Below, piece by piece: positions 52,836-61,468 of a stretch of 64,000 nt of DNA. Numbering within the stretch: position 1 is the stretch's first letter; the number at the start of each line of letters is the position of its first letter. Source of the DNA: Mycetohabitans endofungorum (lineage in GTDB: Bacteria; Pseudomonadota; Gammaproteobacteria; Burkholderiales; Burkholderiaceae); the NCBI RefSeq assembly GCF_037477895.1, contig NZ_CP132744.1, positions 806,001 to 870,000 of the forward strand. Direction: 5' to 3'. The notes beneath the pieces are model-generated. The model was not told where the DNA came from, searched no databases, and saw only the letters and a list, made by a program, of their open reading frames with translations. Made by a program: the position numbers and the translations under genes.

Positions 52836-53098
52836 CCGTCGCCACGATAGGCTCGCGTTGCCGCGCCCGCGTTGCCCGCTGCTTGTCCACCAACGCCGCC
52901 ACTGACTCGGCTCGCTGCACCGCGTGCGTGCGCAGCACGTCCAGCACCAACTGACATCTTGGACGCAAAGTGCTGATACATCGTCATTTTGGGGATGCCG
53001 GATTCGGCAATGATCCGATCGATACCAACCGCATGAAAACCGTATTGCGCGAACAGACGCGCCGCCGTATCGAGCAGGATTTGCCGCTTTTCGCGCAT
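52836..53098 (-). pseudogene. TetR-family regulator relic
   Basis: The minus strand from 53098 encodes a normal TetR DNA-binding start: ILLDTAARLFAQYGFHAVGI, then RIIAESGIPKMTMYQHFASK. After the ASK (about 52955) the frame shifts by one base; in the shifted frame LVLDVLRTHAVQRAESVAAL continues the second domain and is then cut off at the end of metZ. Only about 80 of a typical 190 residues can be traced. It is a decayed regulator; its target is unknown. Confidence 0.75.
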
Positions 53099-53382
53099 TG
53101 GATCGCCATCCCGATTAAGTGCTTGTCAGAGTCGATGCATGCATTGAACTGCGCGGTGTGCCATTCGACTATTCGTAGTGGCCCGATATCTTCGGATGTG
53201 TGATGCTTGCCACGCCGCGCTATGGGTGTGATAACGCACATACATCGGTAAACGAACGTTCCGTCTAGACGGGCGTGTATGGCGGCGTGCGCGAGTGGAT
53301 CGGCCGTCCTGTCGGTGTCCTGGTACTCGCGACACGCCGGACGGTGCCCCCGCGTAATCCATTTGTCGCTCTGTTTGGCTGC

Positions 53383-53634
53383 TCAGCGCGACGCGGTCAA
53401 CGTGCGCAGCACTGCATCGCCTTCGGGAGTCAACTCGACGTGCGATCCGCTCTCCGACGAATCGACGATACGTACTAGGCCGACCTCCGCTAGCGCGGCG
53501 ACATCCGGCTTGGCCGCGAGGGCGCCGGCTGGCGCGTGCAGCAACAGTAGCAGCGTGGCTATTTCATGGTGGCTCAATAGGCGGCGCAACAACGGCTTGC
53601 GCGGTGACGGCGTATTGACGATATCGGCGTTCAT
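53383..53634 (-). CDS. small conserved-looking protein, winged-helix-like
   Basis: An 83-residue protein. HHEIATLLLLLHAPAGALAA followed by DVAALAEVGLVRIVD and VELTPEGDAVLRTL resembles the wing and last helix of a winged helix-turn-helix, in which L-T-P-E-G is a common end. I do not recognise the family with certainty. No strong ribosome site precedes the ATG. It lies on the leuA strand, 358 bases downstream of leuA. Confidence 0.6.
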   Translation of the reverse strand: MNADIVNTPSPRKPLLRRLLSHHEIATLLLLLHAPAGALAAKPDVAALAEVGLVRIVDSSESGSHVELTPEGDAVLRTLTASR

Positions 53635-53991
53635 GCGCTGGGTATCTGCAAGGTTTTTACAATGCTGGCCGCCGGCAAGGGGGATGCCGCCGGGCGGCGA
53701 TGTCGAATGACCGGGGTTGGACCACGGGTACCGCGTGCTGTTCCGTGATGATTGTTTCCGTTCATTGCGGCATCGCGCCGCGTCGGACGATAGGTGTGCG
53801 GCGCGCGACGCCGAGTTCGCGCACGAGTTTACGGTTATGGGTAAGCGATGTCGGGCTGCTCGAAATCGGCGGTGGGAGGGCTCGTGCCAGGTTCTTGCGC
53901 TGCTCGGCCCTCAAACCGAAACCCAGGCGCAAGTGCACACGAAACCCAGTGTATTGTCGCCGCGCGCCTGGGCATGCGTTGAACCGGGGCG
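53635..53991. other. intergenic region downstream of leuA
   Basis: About 357 bases on both strands show only short frames, those on the plus strand running into leuA antisense. No hairpin with a T-tract and no family sequence were seen. Confidence 0.5.
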
Positions 53992-55719
53992 TTACGCAGC
54001 CCGGCTGACGCCGGCGTTGGTCGATGCCTGCTGTACGGCATCGAAGAACGTGCGTTGCCTTGTGGCGTCACAGCGCGCATACGCCCGGTTCACGCCATTC
54101 ACGACCGCGCGGATCGACGCAGTCGTCAAATTCGCATCAATGCCGACGCCGAACGCGCTGCCGCATACGGCGGGGCCGGCCAGTTCAGCGATGGCGATGG
54201 CCTGCGCGTCGGCGCCCTGGGCCAACGCGCGCTCCTCGTAGTGCTGGATGCGCAGCGGCGTGTGCAGCGCGTGCATCAGCGCATCGAGGGGACCGTTGCC
54301 CGTGCCGGTCAGAACCTGCTGGCGGCCATGGATCTGAACGGTGACCGCGATGGATTCGCTACCCTCGTGCTTGGACAAGTCGTGGCCGATGTAGCGCAGC
54401 GGTGCATCGTTGCGCGCATATTCCTGTTGGAACAACGCCCAGATTTGTGCGGCGCTGGCCTCCTGGCCGCTGTCGTCAGTGTGTTGCTGTACCGCGGCGC
54501 TGAAATCGACCTGCAGCCGCCGTGGCAGCGCGATGCCATAGCCCTGTTCGAGCAGGTATGCGATACCGCCCTTGCCGGATTGACTGTTGACGCGGATGAT
54601 TGAGTCATAGGTACGGCCCAGGTCGCTCGGATCGATTGGCAGGTAAGGGACCTCCCAGAAGGCATTGACCTGCTGCGTGGCGAAGCCTTTCTTGATGGCA
54701 TCTTGGTGAGAGCCCGAGAACGCGGTGAACACCAGGTCACCGGCGTACGGGTGGCGCGGATGTACAGGCAGTTGGGTACATGCTTCGGCGGTGCGCGCGA
54801 TCTCGTTGATCTGCGAGAAGTCCAGGCCTGGGTCGACGCCCTGTGTGTACAGATTCAGCGCGAGTGTCACGAGATCGACGTTACCCGTGCGCTCGCCGTT
54901 GCCGAACAGGCATCCTTCAATCCGGTCCGCGCCAGCCATGACCGCGAGCTCTGCTGCGGCGACGGCCGTGCCGCGGTCGTTATGCGGATGCACGGACAGG
55001 ATCAGCGAGTCCCGCCGCGCCAGGTGACGGTGCATCCATTCGATCTGGTCCGCGTAGAAATTCGGTGTCCCAATCTCGACAGTAGCGGGCAGGTTGACGA
55101 TGGCTTTGTGCTCGGGGCTTGGCTGCCAGATGTCGAACACCGCATCGCAGACTTCCTTGGCGAAGTCTAACTCGGTCGCGGTAAAAGTCTCCGGACTGTA
55201 TTGCAGCGTGAACCGCGTTTGGGGCGCCGCGTCCGCGAGTTGCTTGATCAAGCGGGCGGCCCGCTCCGTCAGTTGTCGTACGCCATTGCGGTCAGTGCCG
55301 AATACGATGCGGCGAAATGCCGGCGCCGTGGCATTGTACAAGTGGACGATCGCACGCTGGGCACCGTGTAGCGACGCGAACGTACGCTCGATCAAGTCTT
55401 CGCGCGCCTGTGTGAGCACTTCGATTGTCACGTCGTCGGGGATGTGGCCGCCTTCAATCAACTCCCGCACGAAGTTGAAATCCGTTTCGGAGGCGGAGGG
55501 GAATGCGACTTCGATCTCTTTAAACCCAATGGCGACCAGCGTCTTGAACAGGCGCATCTTACGCTTGGCGTCCATCGGCTCGAACAGCGCCTGGTTGCCG
55601 TCGCGCAAATCGGTGCTCATCCAGATCGGCGCGCGAGTGATCGTGCGTGCGGGCCACACACGATCCGGCAGCTCGATCGGCGTAAAAGGACGGTATTTGA
55701 TCGAAGGGTCTTTCAGCAT
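53992..55719 (-). CDS. leuA: 2-isopropylmalate synthase (long form)
   Basis: Commits ketoisovalerate to leucine synthesis. The 575-residue sequence is the longer LeuA type: [39 protein letters not shown] with the metal aspartate, [20 protein letters not shown] with the HxH-type metal block, and a C-terminal regulatory domain carrying [12 protein letters not shown] and [10 protein letters not shown]. The first ATG of the frame lies 57 bases upstream and is not supported. It is preceded by a leucine-rich leader peptide and hairpins, so attenuation by leucine is likely. Confidence 0.96.
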   Translation of the reverse strand: MLKDPSIKYRPFTPIELPDRVWPARTITRAPIWMSTDLRDGNQALFEPMDAKRKMRLFKTLVAIGFKEIEVAFPSASETDFNFVRELIEGGHIPDDVTIEVLTQAREDLIERTFASLHGAQRAIVHLYNATAPAFRRIVFGTDRNGVRQLTERAARLIKQLADAAPQTRFTLQYSPETFTATELDFAKEVCDAVFDIWQPSPEHKAIVNLPATVEIGTPNFYADQIEWMHRHLARRDSLILSVHPHNDRGTAVAAAELAVMAGADRIEGCLFGNGERTGNVDLVTLALNLYTQGVDPGLDFSQINEIARTAEACTQLPVHPRHPYAGDLVFTAFSGSHQDAIKKGFATQQVNAFWEVPYLPIDPSDLGRTYDSIIRVNSQSGKGGIAYLLEQGYGIALPRRLQVDFSAAVQQHTDDSGQEASAAQIWALFQQEYARNDAPLRYIGHDLSKHEGSESIAVTVQIHGRQQVLTGTGNGPLDALMHALHTPLRIQHYEERALAQGADAQAIAIAELAGPAVCGSAFGVGIDANLTTASIRAVVNGVNRAYARCDATRQRTFFDAVQQASTNAGVSRAA

Positions 55720-55779
55720 GGTTCGTCTCGCCAAGGGTTGAAAAACATCGGGCCGGCATTTGCGACCGGAAGGCATGGA

Positions 55780-55944
55780 CGAACAAGACCGCCGGTCGGT
55801 TACCGGGGCCAGGTAGTCAGATTAGGGGATTCAGGGGTGCTTCGTTAATGAAGCTGCCATGAAGCGCGCGCAAACAGACCTAGCCCGAACAAGCAGGCTA
55901 GTAGTCGTAGCGATAGACGGATCGGTGCGCGGTTCATATGAGCA
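55780..55944 (-). promoter_or_regulatory. leuA leader / candidate attenuator
   Basis: The transcript has the leader peptide, a stem CTAGCC/GGCTAG (55880-55885 with 55896-55901) inside it, a GCTTC/GAAGC stem around its stop codon, and a CCGGT-AACCG-ACCGG stem (55792-55806) followed by TCTTGTT. The last could be the terminator, although its U-tract is imperfect. Alternative pairing between these arms was not computed. Confidence 0.55.
55845..55937 (-). CDS. leucine-rich leader peptide of leuA
   Basis: A 30-residue frame starting ATG at 55937 and ending TAA at 55845. It begins MNRAPIRLSLRLLACL and continues FGLGLFARASW; nine of its 30 residues are leucine. Five of these are CTA, a rare leucine codon in this GC-rich genome, with two adjacent. 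This is the hallmark of a leucine attenuator, as in E. coli leuL, where CUA codons are also used. No Shine-Dalgarno is present, and the likely promoter puts the transcript start at or next to the ATG. leuA follows 125 bases downstream. Confidence 0.75.
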   Translation of the reverse strand: MNRAPIRLSLRLLACLFGLGLFARASWQLH

Positions 55945-55973
55945 ATAGAATCACAGTATCGTGGTGATGTCAA
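55945..55973 (-). promoter_or_regulatory. sigma-70 promoter of leuA leader
   Basis: A consensus -35 TTGACA (55973-55968) is 17 bases from a weak -10 TTCTAT (55950-55945). Transcription would start near 55938, at the start codon of the leader peptide. Confidence 0.6.
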
Positions 55974-56037
55974 TGAGGGCTAGCCTAGCGTCAGACTGGC
56001 GTTGCAGCCGGCCAAGTTGTGCGTGCCGAAGCTGCTG

Positions 56038-57501
56038 TTAAGGCAACTCACTTTTGAGCCATGGCATACTGTTCCCGATTTGTGTCAGCGCCGCCTCAGA
56101 AAATTGATTGATTTGTATAAAGCGGATAATCTCAGCCTTAACCAATGGCCATTGGTGAAAGTGCGGAGCTATTGGACCGTTCTCCCGAAGCTTGCAAAGA
56201 AAGCGCGAGAACGTTGCCGCATCCACGCCATTGAGCAGACTTAACGCCTGCTGCCATACCCGCTGCGCCAGCGCATTATCCAGATTATGGAGATGAATAT
56301 CGAAAAGCAATCCAAGCGCCACCTGCTCACGCTGTGCCGCGGGTACGCGCGCCAGCTGGGGCTCAATTAGCGCGAACTCCTGCGCACGTAGTTCGGGCGG
56401 CAACCTATAGAGTCCTTTTAGAAAACACTGCGGGGGTCCCCACTCCTCACCTGGCAGCGATAGGGCGGCTCCCCACTGATCGTCGGGCAACGATAAGGCC
56501 CAATCGCGCAGCTCTGCGTAGATCGTGAATTGCTCCGCTGGCGGCAATCTCCAAACTTTACTCGCCAACGCGCCGACTGATGCGCCCTGATGAGACGGTG
56601 GCAGCTGCCGGGCCCGTTCGCGTAAGGCCGCATGCAGTTCAGGAATGTTCACGCGCCATTCTCTAGGTTTAAAATAAAATAATGCTTTGCACAATACCGG
56701 AATCAATGCCGCTTGCTCAGGCATGCTTAACGATGGCAACCGAGATAAAAGCGCCTGATAATACTCAAGAAACGCATCGAACGGGCAAGTCCAGCTAGTT
56801 GCTAATGCGTATGCCAGTTCCGGCCAGACATTTTCTTGTTCGGGCCCGCGCTGCGCTGCCATTGCGTGAACAAAGTCGAACACCTCCTGAAACTCCTGCC
56901 CAGACAATGCACGGTTATCGAAAAGATGACGTAACGTGAACAGCATTACCCTTTGTATCCGCACGCCGTATTTTGGAAGGCGGTCCGCGGCCGAGAACAC
57001 TCGCTTAAACGCGTCGAGGCGCTCGGCCTGCGGCAGCGTGTGCAGACGCCGGCGCAGCGACTCAATGGGCTCGACCCGCTGCGTTGGCTGGTGGAGCGTG
57101 CGCTCCATCTCATCGAGCAGCTGGTTGACTGACGCCAAGTTCGTGGCTTGGTTAGCACGTTGCCAATAGTGCCAGACAAGCCGCCGGTCATGCATTGAAC
57201 GATACGTATGGCGATCGATTGCCGAGAAATGTCCGATGTCTCGAATGGGCACGTAGTCACCGATCCGCTGAATCACTTCGGGCGGTAGGTCCTGATAGGT
57301 GGTGGGCCCGGTGGCCGACCTGCCTGTCAGGGCACCGCTTGACGGCGTCAATGGCGGTGGCGTCGAGCCGGCGGGTGCCGGGCAGGCTGCCAACGCGCAC
57401 AGATAGGTCTGCTGGTTGTTTAAAGCGGCGTTTAGATCAAAGTCCATTGGCAAGCTCGGTAAGAGGTCGGATACATACAACGCGAAGCGATGCTGCACCA
57501 T
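56038..57501 (-). CDS. F-box-like domain protein, effector candidate
   Basis: A 487-residue protein. Residues 69-116 match an F-box: YQDLPPEVIQRIGDYVP, then D-I-G-H-F-S-A-I-D-R, a Tyr and the final WHYWQRA, following the eukaryotic pattern LPxEVxxxI-xxxxLxxxxxxxW. The rest is alpha-helical, with repeated LP-start units about 35-40 residues apart (LPSLSMPEQAALIPVL, LPPSHQGAS, LPPAEQFTIYAEL, LPPELRAQEFALIE), suggesting a HEAT-like repeat array. There is no signal peptide. The gene is AT-richer than its neighbours and stands alone. In plant and fungal associates such proteins are secreted to recruit host SCF ubiquitin ligase. A second start at 57447 is possible. Confidence 0.75.
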   Translation of the reverse strand: MVQHRFALYVSDLLPSLPMDFDLNAALNNQQTYLCALAACPAPAGSTPPPLTPSSGALTGRSATGPTTYQDLPPEVIQRIGDYVPIRDIGHFSAIDRHTYRSMHDRRLVWHYWQRANQATNLASVNQLLDEMERTLHQPTQRVEPIESLRRRLHTLPQAERLDAFKRVFSAADRLPKYGVRIQRVMLFTLRHLFDNRALSGQEFQEVFDFVHAMAAQRGPEQENVWPELAYALATSWTCPFDAFLEYYQALLSRLPSLSMPEQAALIPVLCKALFYFKPREWRVNIPELHAALRERARQLPPSHQGASVGALASKVWRLPPAEQFTIYAELRDWALSLPDDQWGAALSLPGEEWGPPQCFLKGLYRLPPELRAQEFALIEPQLARVPAAQREQVALGLLFDIHLHNLDNALAQRVWQQALSLLNGVDAATFSRFLCKLRENGPIAPHFHQWPLVKAEIIRFIQINQFSEAALTQIGNSMPWLKSELP

Positions 57502-57625
57502 AAAATAGTCGAAAGCGAACAGATAGTCGATCTTCGCCTATTGCGTGTCACTCATCAGTCTGCGCACTATCCCGATTCCCCTTGAGAATCAAAATGGAAA
57601 CACATTTATTGTGTGTTAACGACCC

Positions 57626-58522
57626 CTAGTGCTTGCCGGCATGGCGGCGTCGCCGGATCACGTCCAAGAATGCATGCAGAATCGGCGTATCGTCGTCGCG
57701 CCGATACAGGCAACTGAGCTCGATGTGGCGCATGCGTCGCGACTGCAACGGCCGGTAGGTGACGCCCGGCAAGCGCAGGTTGGCGGCGGAAGCCGTGGTG
57801 ATGCAGACGCCGAACCGGCTGGCCACCAGTGCGATGCAGGTCACCACATCCTCCACCTCCTGTTCCACCCGCAACGTTACACGTTCTTGCTCAAAGGCGG
57901 CCGCGATTTCTTGGGCGAGCCCATGCACGGGCGCGTTCGGATACAGGATCATCGGCTCGCTATCCAGGTCGCGCAGTCGTATTCGCTCCTTCCTGCATAG
58001 CGGATGACCATCGTACAGCGCGACGAGGTACGGCTCCTCGAGAACTTTCTCGACGGCGATGTCGTCATCGTACGGCACCAGCCGGTTGAAGCCGATCGTG
58101 ATCCGGCGCTCGCGCAGCGCATCGAGCTGTTGGGCCTTGGTCAGATTGTGCAGTCCTATCTTAATCCGTGGCCGTTCGGTATGAAAGGTGGCGAGCAACT
58201 GCGGAATCACCTGCAGGACGCCGGAGCTGAAGATGCCCACGTCCAGTCGTCCGATCAGCCCCTGGCCGGCGAGTTGTGTCTGCTCGGTAGCTCTTTGGGC
58301 AAGCGCCAGGATGTTGGGCACTTCGGCGAGCAGCGTGCGTCCCGCCTCAGTCAACTGCGCGCCGCGCGCACTGCGCACGAACAGCGTGACGCCCAGCTGC
58401 GCCTCCATGGCATGGATATGTCGCGTCAATGGTGGCTGCGCAATATGCAGACGCTGGGCGGCGCGTCCGAAATTGCGTTCCTGTGCGACTGCGAGGAAGT
58501 ACCGCATTTGCTTCAGATCCAT
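57626..58522 (-). CDS. LysR-type regulator of the meta-cleavage genes (CatR/BenM-like)
   Basis: A 298-residue regulator. The helix-turn-helix is MRYFLAVAQERNFGRAAQRL, HIAQPPLTRHIHAMEAQLGV and LFVRSARGAQLTEAG. The effector domain has FHTERPRIKIGLHNLTKAQQ and YRPLQSRRMRHIELSCLYR. It diverges from the dmp operon with about 140 bases between the coding sequences. A perfect ATAC-N7-GTAT site lies 21 bases before its ATG, the operator form of the CatR/BenM group that responds to muconate. The ATG at 58522 matches the usual MDLKQMRYF start. Confidence 0.9.
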   Translation of the reverse strand: MDLKQMRYFLAVAQERNFGRAAQRLHIAQPPLTRHIHAMEAQLGVTLFVRSARGAQLTEAGRTLLAEVPNILALAQRATEQTQLAGQGLIGRLDVGIFSSGVLQVIPQLLATFHTERPRIKIGLHNLTKAQQLDALRERRITIGFNRLVPYDDDIAVEKVLEEPYLVALYDGHPLCRKERIRLRDLDSEPMILYPNAPVHGLAQEIAAAFEQERVTLRVEQEVEDVVTCIALVASRFGVCITTASAANLRLPGVTYRPLQSRRMRHIELSCLYRRDDDTPILHAFLDVIRRRRHAGKH

Positions 58523-58542
58523 CGTTCGCATCCCGTTATGCC

Positions 58543-58557
58543 ATACCATTTTAGTAT
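58543..58557. promoter_or_regulatory. LysR operator ATAC-N7-GTAT
   Basis: ATAC at 58543-58546 and GTAT at 58554-58557 are separated by seven bases, a perfect dyad in the divergent promoter between the LysR gene and dmpI. A second GTAT at 58575 and one at 58585 may be part of a weaker site. Confidence 0.75.
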
Positions 58558-58663
58558 CGTAACCTAAAAAAATAGTATTGGACGGTATGTTCGGAGGTGG
58601 GCAAGATCGTTACCGTGTTGGCGCGTCCGCGCCTGGCGGACTCAGTATTTCAAGGGAAGTTCG

Positions 58664-58873
58664 ATGCCAATCGTACATATCTCGCTGGTCGAGGGCCGCA
58701 GTGAAGCAGCGGTCAAGGCTTGCGTCAAGGCGGTCGCCGTCACGGTGCACGAGACGCTTGGCGCACCGCTGCAGAGCATTCGTGTGTATGCAACCCAAGT
58801 GCCGGCCGTGCACTGGGCGATCGGTGCGCACACGAAGGACGAAGCGGCTGCGCAGCTGGAGCGGAGGGCCTGA
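58664..58873 (+). CDS. dmpI: 4-oxalocrotonate tautomerase
   Basis: A 69-residue tautomerase that interconverts 2-hydroxymuconate forms. After methionine removal it begins with the catalytic proline in PIVHISLVEGRSEAA. The later VTVHETLGAPLQSIRVYATQ matches the family, although the usual middle arginines are shifted. An AAGGGAAG site precedes the ATG. First gene of the dmpI-E-H-F-G run. Confidence 0.88.
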   Translation: MPIVHISLVEGRSEAAVKACVKAVAVTVHETLGAPLQSIRVYATQVPAVHWAIGAHTKDEAAAQLERRA

Positions 58874-58874
58874 C

Positions 58875-59681
58875 ATGACGCCACAACAGATCCAGCAGGC
58901 GGCCGCGGCGCTGCGCACGGCGGCCAGCAGCGGCGAGTACATTGCACCACTTCGCGACACCTGGCCGTCGTTGTCGATCGATTCAGCCTATGCAATCCAA
59001 CGTGAGAACACTGAGTGGCGTATCGCGCGCGGGCAGCGTGTGATCGGCTGCAAGATCGGCCTCACGTCGGTCGCGGTGCAGCAGCAACTAGGCGTGGACC
59101 AGCCCGACTTCGGCATGCTGTTCGATGACATGGCTTTTGGCGACGGCGAGCCGATTCCCACGTCGGTGCTCGCGCAACCGAAGGCCGAGGCCGAAATCGC
59201 ATTCATCATCGGTAAGGATATCGAGGCGGTTCGCCCCAGTCATGTGGACGTGCTGCGCGCCATCGACTATGCGTTGCCGGCGATCGAGATCGTCGGCAGC
59301 CGCATCGCGAATTGGAATATCCGGATCACCGATACGATTGCCGACAACGCGTCGTCGGGGGCTTTTGTGCTAGGCAATACGCCGGTAAGCGTTGCCGCGT
59401 TCGATATGCGGTTGTGCGGCATGGTGATGGAGCGCCGCGGCGAGCCGGTGTCGGTCGGCGCGGGCGCCGCATGCCTGGGCAGCCCCGTCAACGCACTCGT
59501 GTGGCTCGCCCGCACGATGGCGGCTTTGGGCACGCCGCTCAGGGCCGGCGACCTAGTGTTGTCCGGTGCGCTCGGGCCGATGGTCCCGATCGTGCCCGGC
59601 GACGTTGTCCAAGCTCGCATCAATGGTGTGGGTTCCGTGCGAGCAGTTTTTGAACGTGATTCGAACGAGGCCCATGGATGA
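58875..59681 (+). CDS. dmpE: 2-oxopent-4-enoate hydratase
   Basis: A 268-residue enzyme hydrating 2-oxopent-4-enoate to 4-hydroxy-2-oxovalerate. IGCKIGLTSVAVQQQLGVDQ and FGMLFDDMAF are family blocks, PKAEAEIAFIIGKDI has metal-binding glutamates, and EIVGSRIANWNIRITDTIAD follows. The ATG is two bases after the dmpI stop; the frame extends upstream through dmpI without family sequence. It overlaps dmpH by four bases (ATGA). Confidence 0.9.
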   Translation: MTPQQIQQAAAALRTAASSGEYIAPLRDTWPSLSIDSAYAIQRENTEWRIARGQRVIGCKIGLTSVAVQQQLGVDQPDFGMLFDDMAFGDGEPIPTSVLAQPKAEAEIAFIIGKDIEAVRPSHVDVLRAIDYALPAIEIVGSRIANWNIRITDTIADNASSGAFVLGNTPVSVAAFDMRLCGMVMERRGEPVSVGAGAACLGSPVNALVWLARTMAALGTPLRAGDLVLSGALGPMVPIVPGDVVQARINGVGSVRAVFERDSNEAHG

Positions 59682-60445
59682 GCTTCATTACTGAATACGC
59701 CACACTGCTCGATACGGCGGCGCGCGACGCGCACGAGGTGGAGCAGTTCGATCTCGACGCTCGTCTGTCATTGGAGGACGCCTACGCGATCCAGGCCGCG
59801 TCAATTGCGCGGCGGCTCGAGCGCGGCGAGCGCAGGGTGGGCGTGAAGATGGGTTTCACGAGTCGCGCAAAGATGCTTCAGATGGGATTGTCCGATGTGA
59901 TCTGGGGCAGGCTGACCTGCGCTATGCAGCTCGAGGAAGGCGCATCGGTGTCGTTCGGGCGCTTCGTGCATCCGCGCGTGGAGCCGGAAATCGCATTTTT
60001 GCTCAAGCGGCCGCTGGCCGCAGAGGTGACGGCCCCTGCGGCGTTGGCCGCCGTGGAGGCGATCGCGCCGGCGATCGAGGTTATCGATTCGCGCTACAAG
60101 AATTTCAAGTTCACGTTGCCCGAGGTGATCGCTGACAACGCCTCGTCCAGTGGCTTTGTGATTGGCGCGTGGTGTGATCCGCACATCGACTTCTCGAATC
60201 TGGGCTTGACACTGAACATCGACGGACGAGTGAAGCAAGTCGGCTCGAGCGCGGCATTGCTCGGCCACCCGCTGCGTTCGCTGGTGGCGGCCGCGCGCTT
60301 GTCCGCGCAGGCCGGCGAGCCGCTGCAAGCTGGTTGGATCGTGATGGCGGGTGGCGTGACTTCGGCCGAGTACATTGCGCCGGGTCAGTATGTGTCGATC
60401 GACATCGAGCGGCTGGGTAGTGCCGGATTCCACGTGGCCGACTAA
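59678..60445 (+). CDS. dmpH: 4-oxalocrotonate decarboxylase
   Basis: A 255-residue paralogue of DmpE that decarboxylates 2-oxohex-3-enedioate; the two work as a complex. VGVKMGFTSRAKMLQMGLSD, HPRVEPEIAFLLKRPL and AIEVIDSRYKNFKFTLPEVI are closer to DmpH/XylI than to hydratases. Overlaps dmpE by four bases. Confidence 0.9.
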   Translation: MSFITEYATLLDTAARDAHEVEQFDLDARLSLEDAYAIQAASIARRLERGERRVGVKMGFTSRAKMLQMGLSDVIWGRLTCAMQLEEGASVSFGRFVHPRVEPEIAFLLKRPLAAEVTAPAALAAVEAIAPAIEVIDSRYKNFKFTLPEVIADNASSSGFVIGAWCDPHIDFSNLGLTLNIDGRVKQVGSSAALLGHPLRSLVAAARLSAQAGEPLQAGWIVMAGGVTSAEYIAPGQYVSIDIERLGSAGFHVAD

Positions 60446-60505
60446 GTGGCGCATGCTTCGCAGCGCGCGCTACTTAGCAAGAAACCGTACGATTGGAGCA
60501 CAAGC

Positions 60506-61468
60506 ATGACGCAAAAGGTGAAGGTCGCCATTATCGGCTCGGGCAATATCGGCACCGACCTGATGATCAAGGTGATGCGCAACGGCAAGCACCTGCAGAT
60601 GGGTGTGATGGTGGGCGTCGATCCTCAGTCCGATGGATTGGCGCGGGCTGCGCGGCTCGGTGTAGCGACCACTGCGCAGGGCATCGATGGATTGCTCGAG
60701 CTGGACGTGTTTGACGACGTCGACATCGTGTTCGACGCGACGTCTGCCGCCGCGCATGCGTGGCACAATGAGATCCTGCAGGCCCATGGCGTGCAGGTGA
60801 TCGACCTGACGCCAGCCGCGATTGGGCCGTTCGTGATTCCGGCGATTAACCTGCATGCTGAGACTGCGTCGAACATCAATATGGTCACGTGCGGCGGCCA
60901 GGCGACAATACCGATCGTGGCGGCAGTATCGCGCGTGGCCAAGGTTCACTATGCGGAAATCGTCGCGTCGATCGCCAGTCGGTCCGCGGGACCCGGCACG
61001 CGCGCGAACATTGACGAATTCACCGAGACCACGCGCTGCGCGATCGAGTCGTTGGGCGGCGCCACGCGCGGCAAGGCAATCATTGTCCTCAATCCGGCGG
61101 AGCCGCCGCTGATCATGCGGGATACGGTGTTTGTGCTGTCCGAGCACGTCGATACACGGCTGGTCGAGCAAAGCATCGAGCAAATGGTGCAAAGCGTACA
61201 GGCCTACGTGCCGGGATACCGGCTCAAACAGAAGGTCCAATTCGACGAGATCGTGCCGCAGCGTCCACTGAACGTGCCAGGCATCGGGCCCGCACACGGC
61301 CTGAAGACGTCCGTGTTTCTGGAGGTCGAAGGCGCGGCGCACTATCTGCCGTCGTATGCTGGCAATCTAGACATCATGACATCGGCCGCGCTTGCATGCG
61401 GCGACTTGATCGCGCGCCGCCGCCTCGACACGGGCATGGCGCGCGGCCATCGGGAGACTGCACAATGA
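60506..61468 (+). CDS. dmpF: acylating acetaldehyde dehydrogenase
   Basis: Converts acetaldehyde channelled from DmpG into acetyl-CoA. The 320-residue protein starts [20 protein letters not shown], the NAD-binding motif. The catalytic cysteine is in [14 protein letters not shown], and [20 protein letters not shown] follows. The ATG at 60506 was chosen because the frame upstream is not family-like. Overlaps dmpG by four bases (ATGA). Confidence 0.95.
   Translation: MTQKVKVAIIGSGNIGTDLMIKVMRNGKHLQMGVMVGVDPQSDGLARAARLGVATTAQGIDGLLELDVFDDVDIVFDATSAAAHAWHNEILQAHGVQVIDLTPAAIGPFVIPAINLHAETASNINMVTCGGQATIPIVAAVSRVAKVHYAEIVASIASRSAGPGTRANIDEFTETTRCAIESLGGATRGKAIIVLNPAEPPLIMRDTVFVLSEHVDTRLVEQSIEQMVQSVQAYVPGYRLKQKVQFDEIVPQRPLNVPGIGPAHGLKTSVFLEVEGAAHYLPSYAGNLDIMTSAALACGDLIARRRLDTGMARGHRETAQ

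Noticed and set aside
53717..54241. 174-codon plus-strand frame over the end of leuA
   Set aside because: Half of it is antisense to well-supported leuA; the rest has no family sequence.
57502..57625. hrpII/PIP-type promoter box (TTCG-N16-TTCG) before the F-box gene
   Set aside because: TTCG occurs several times around the start, but with spacings of 23 and 29 rather than 15-16 bases.
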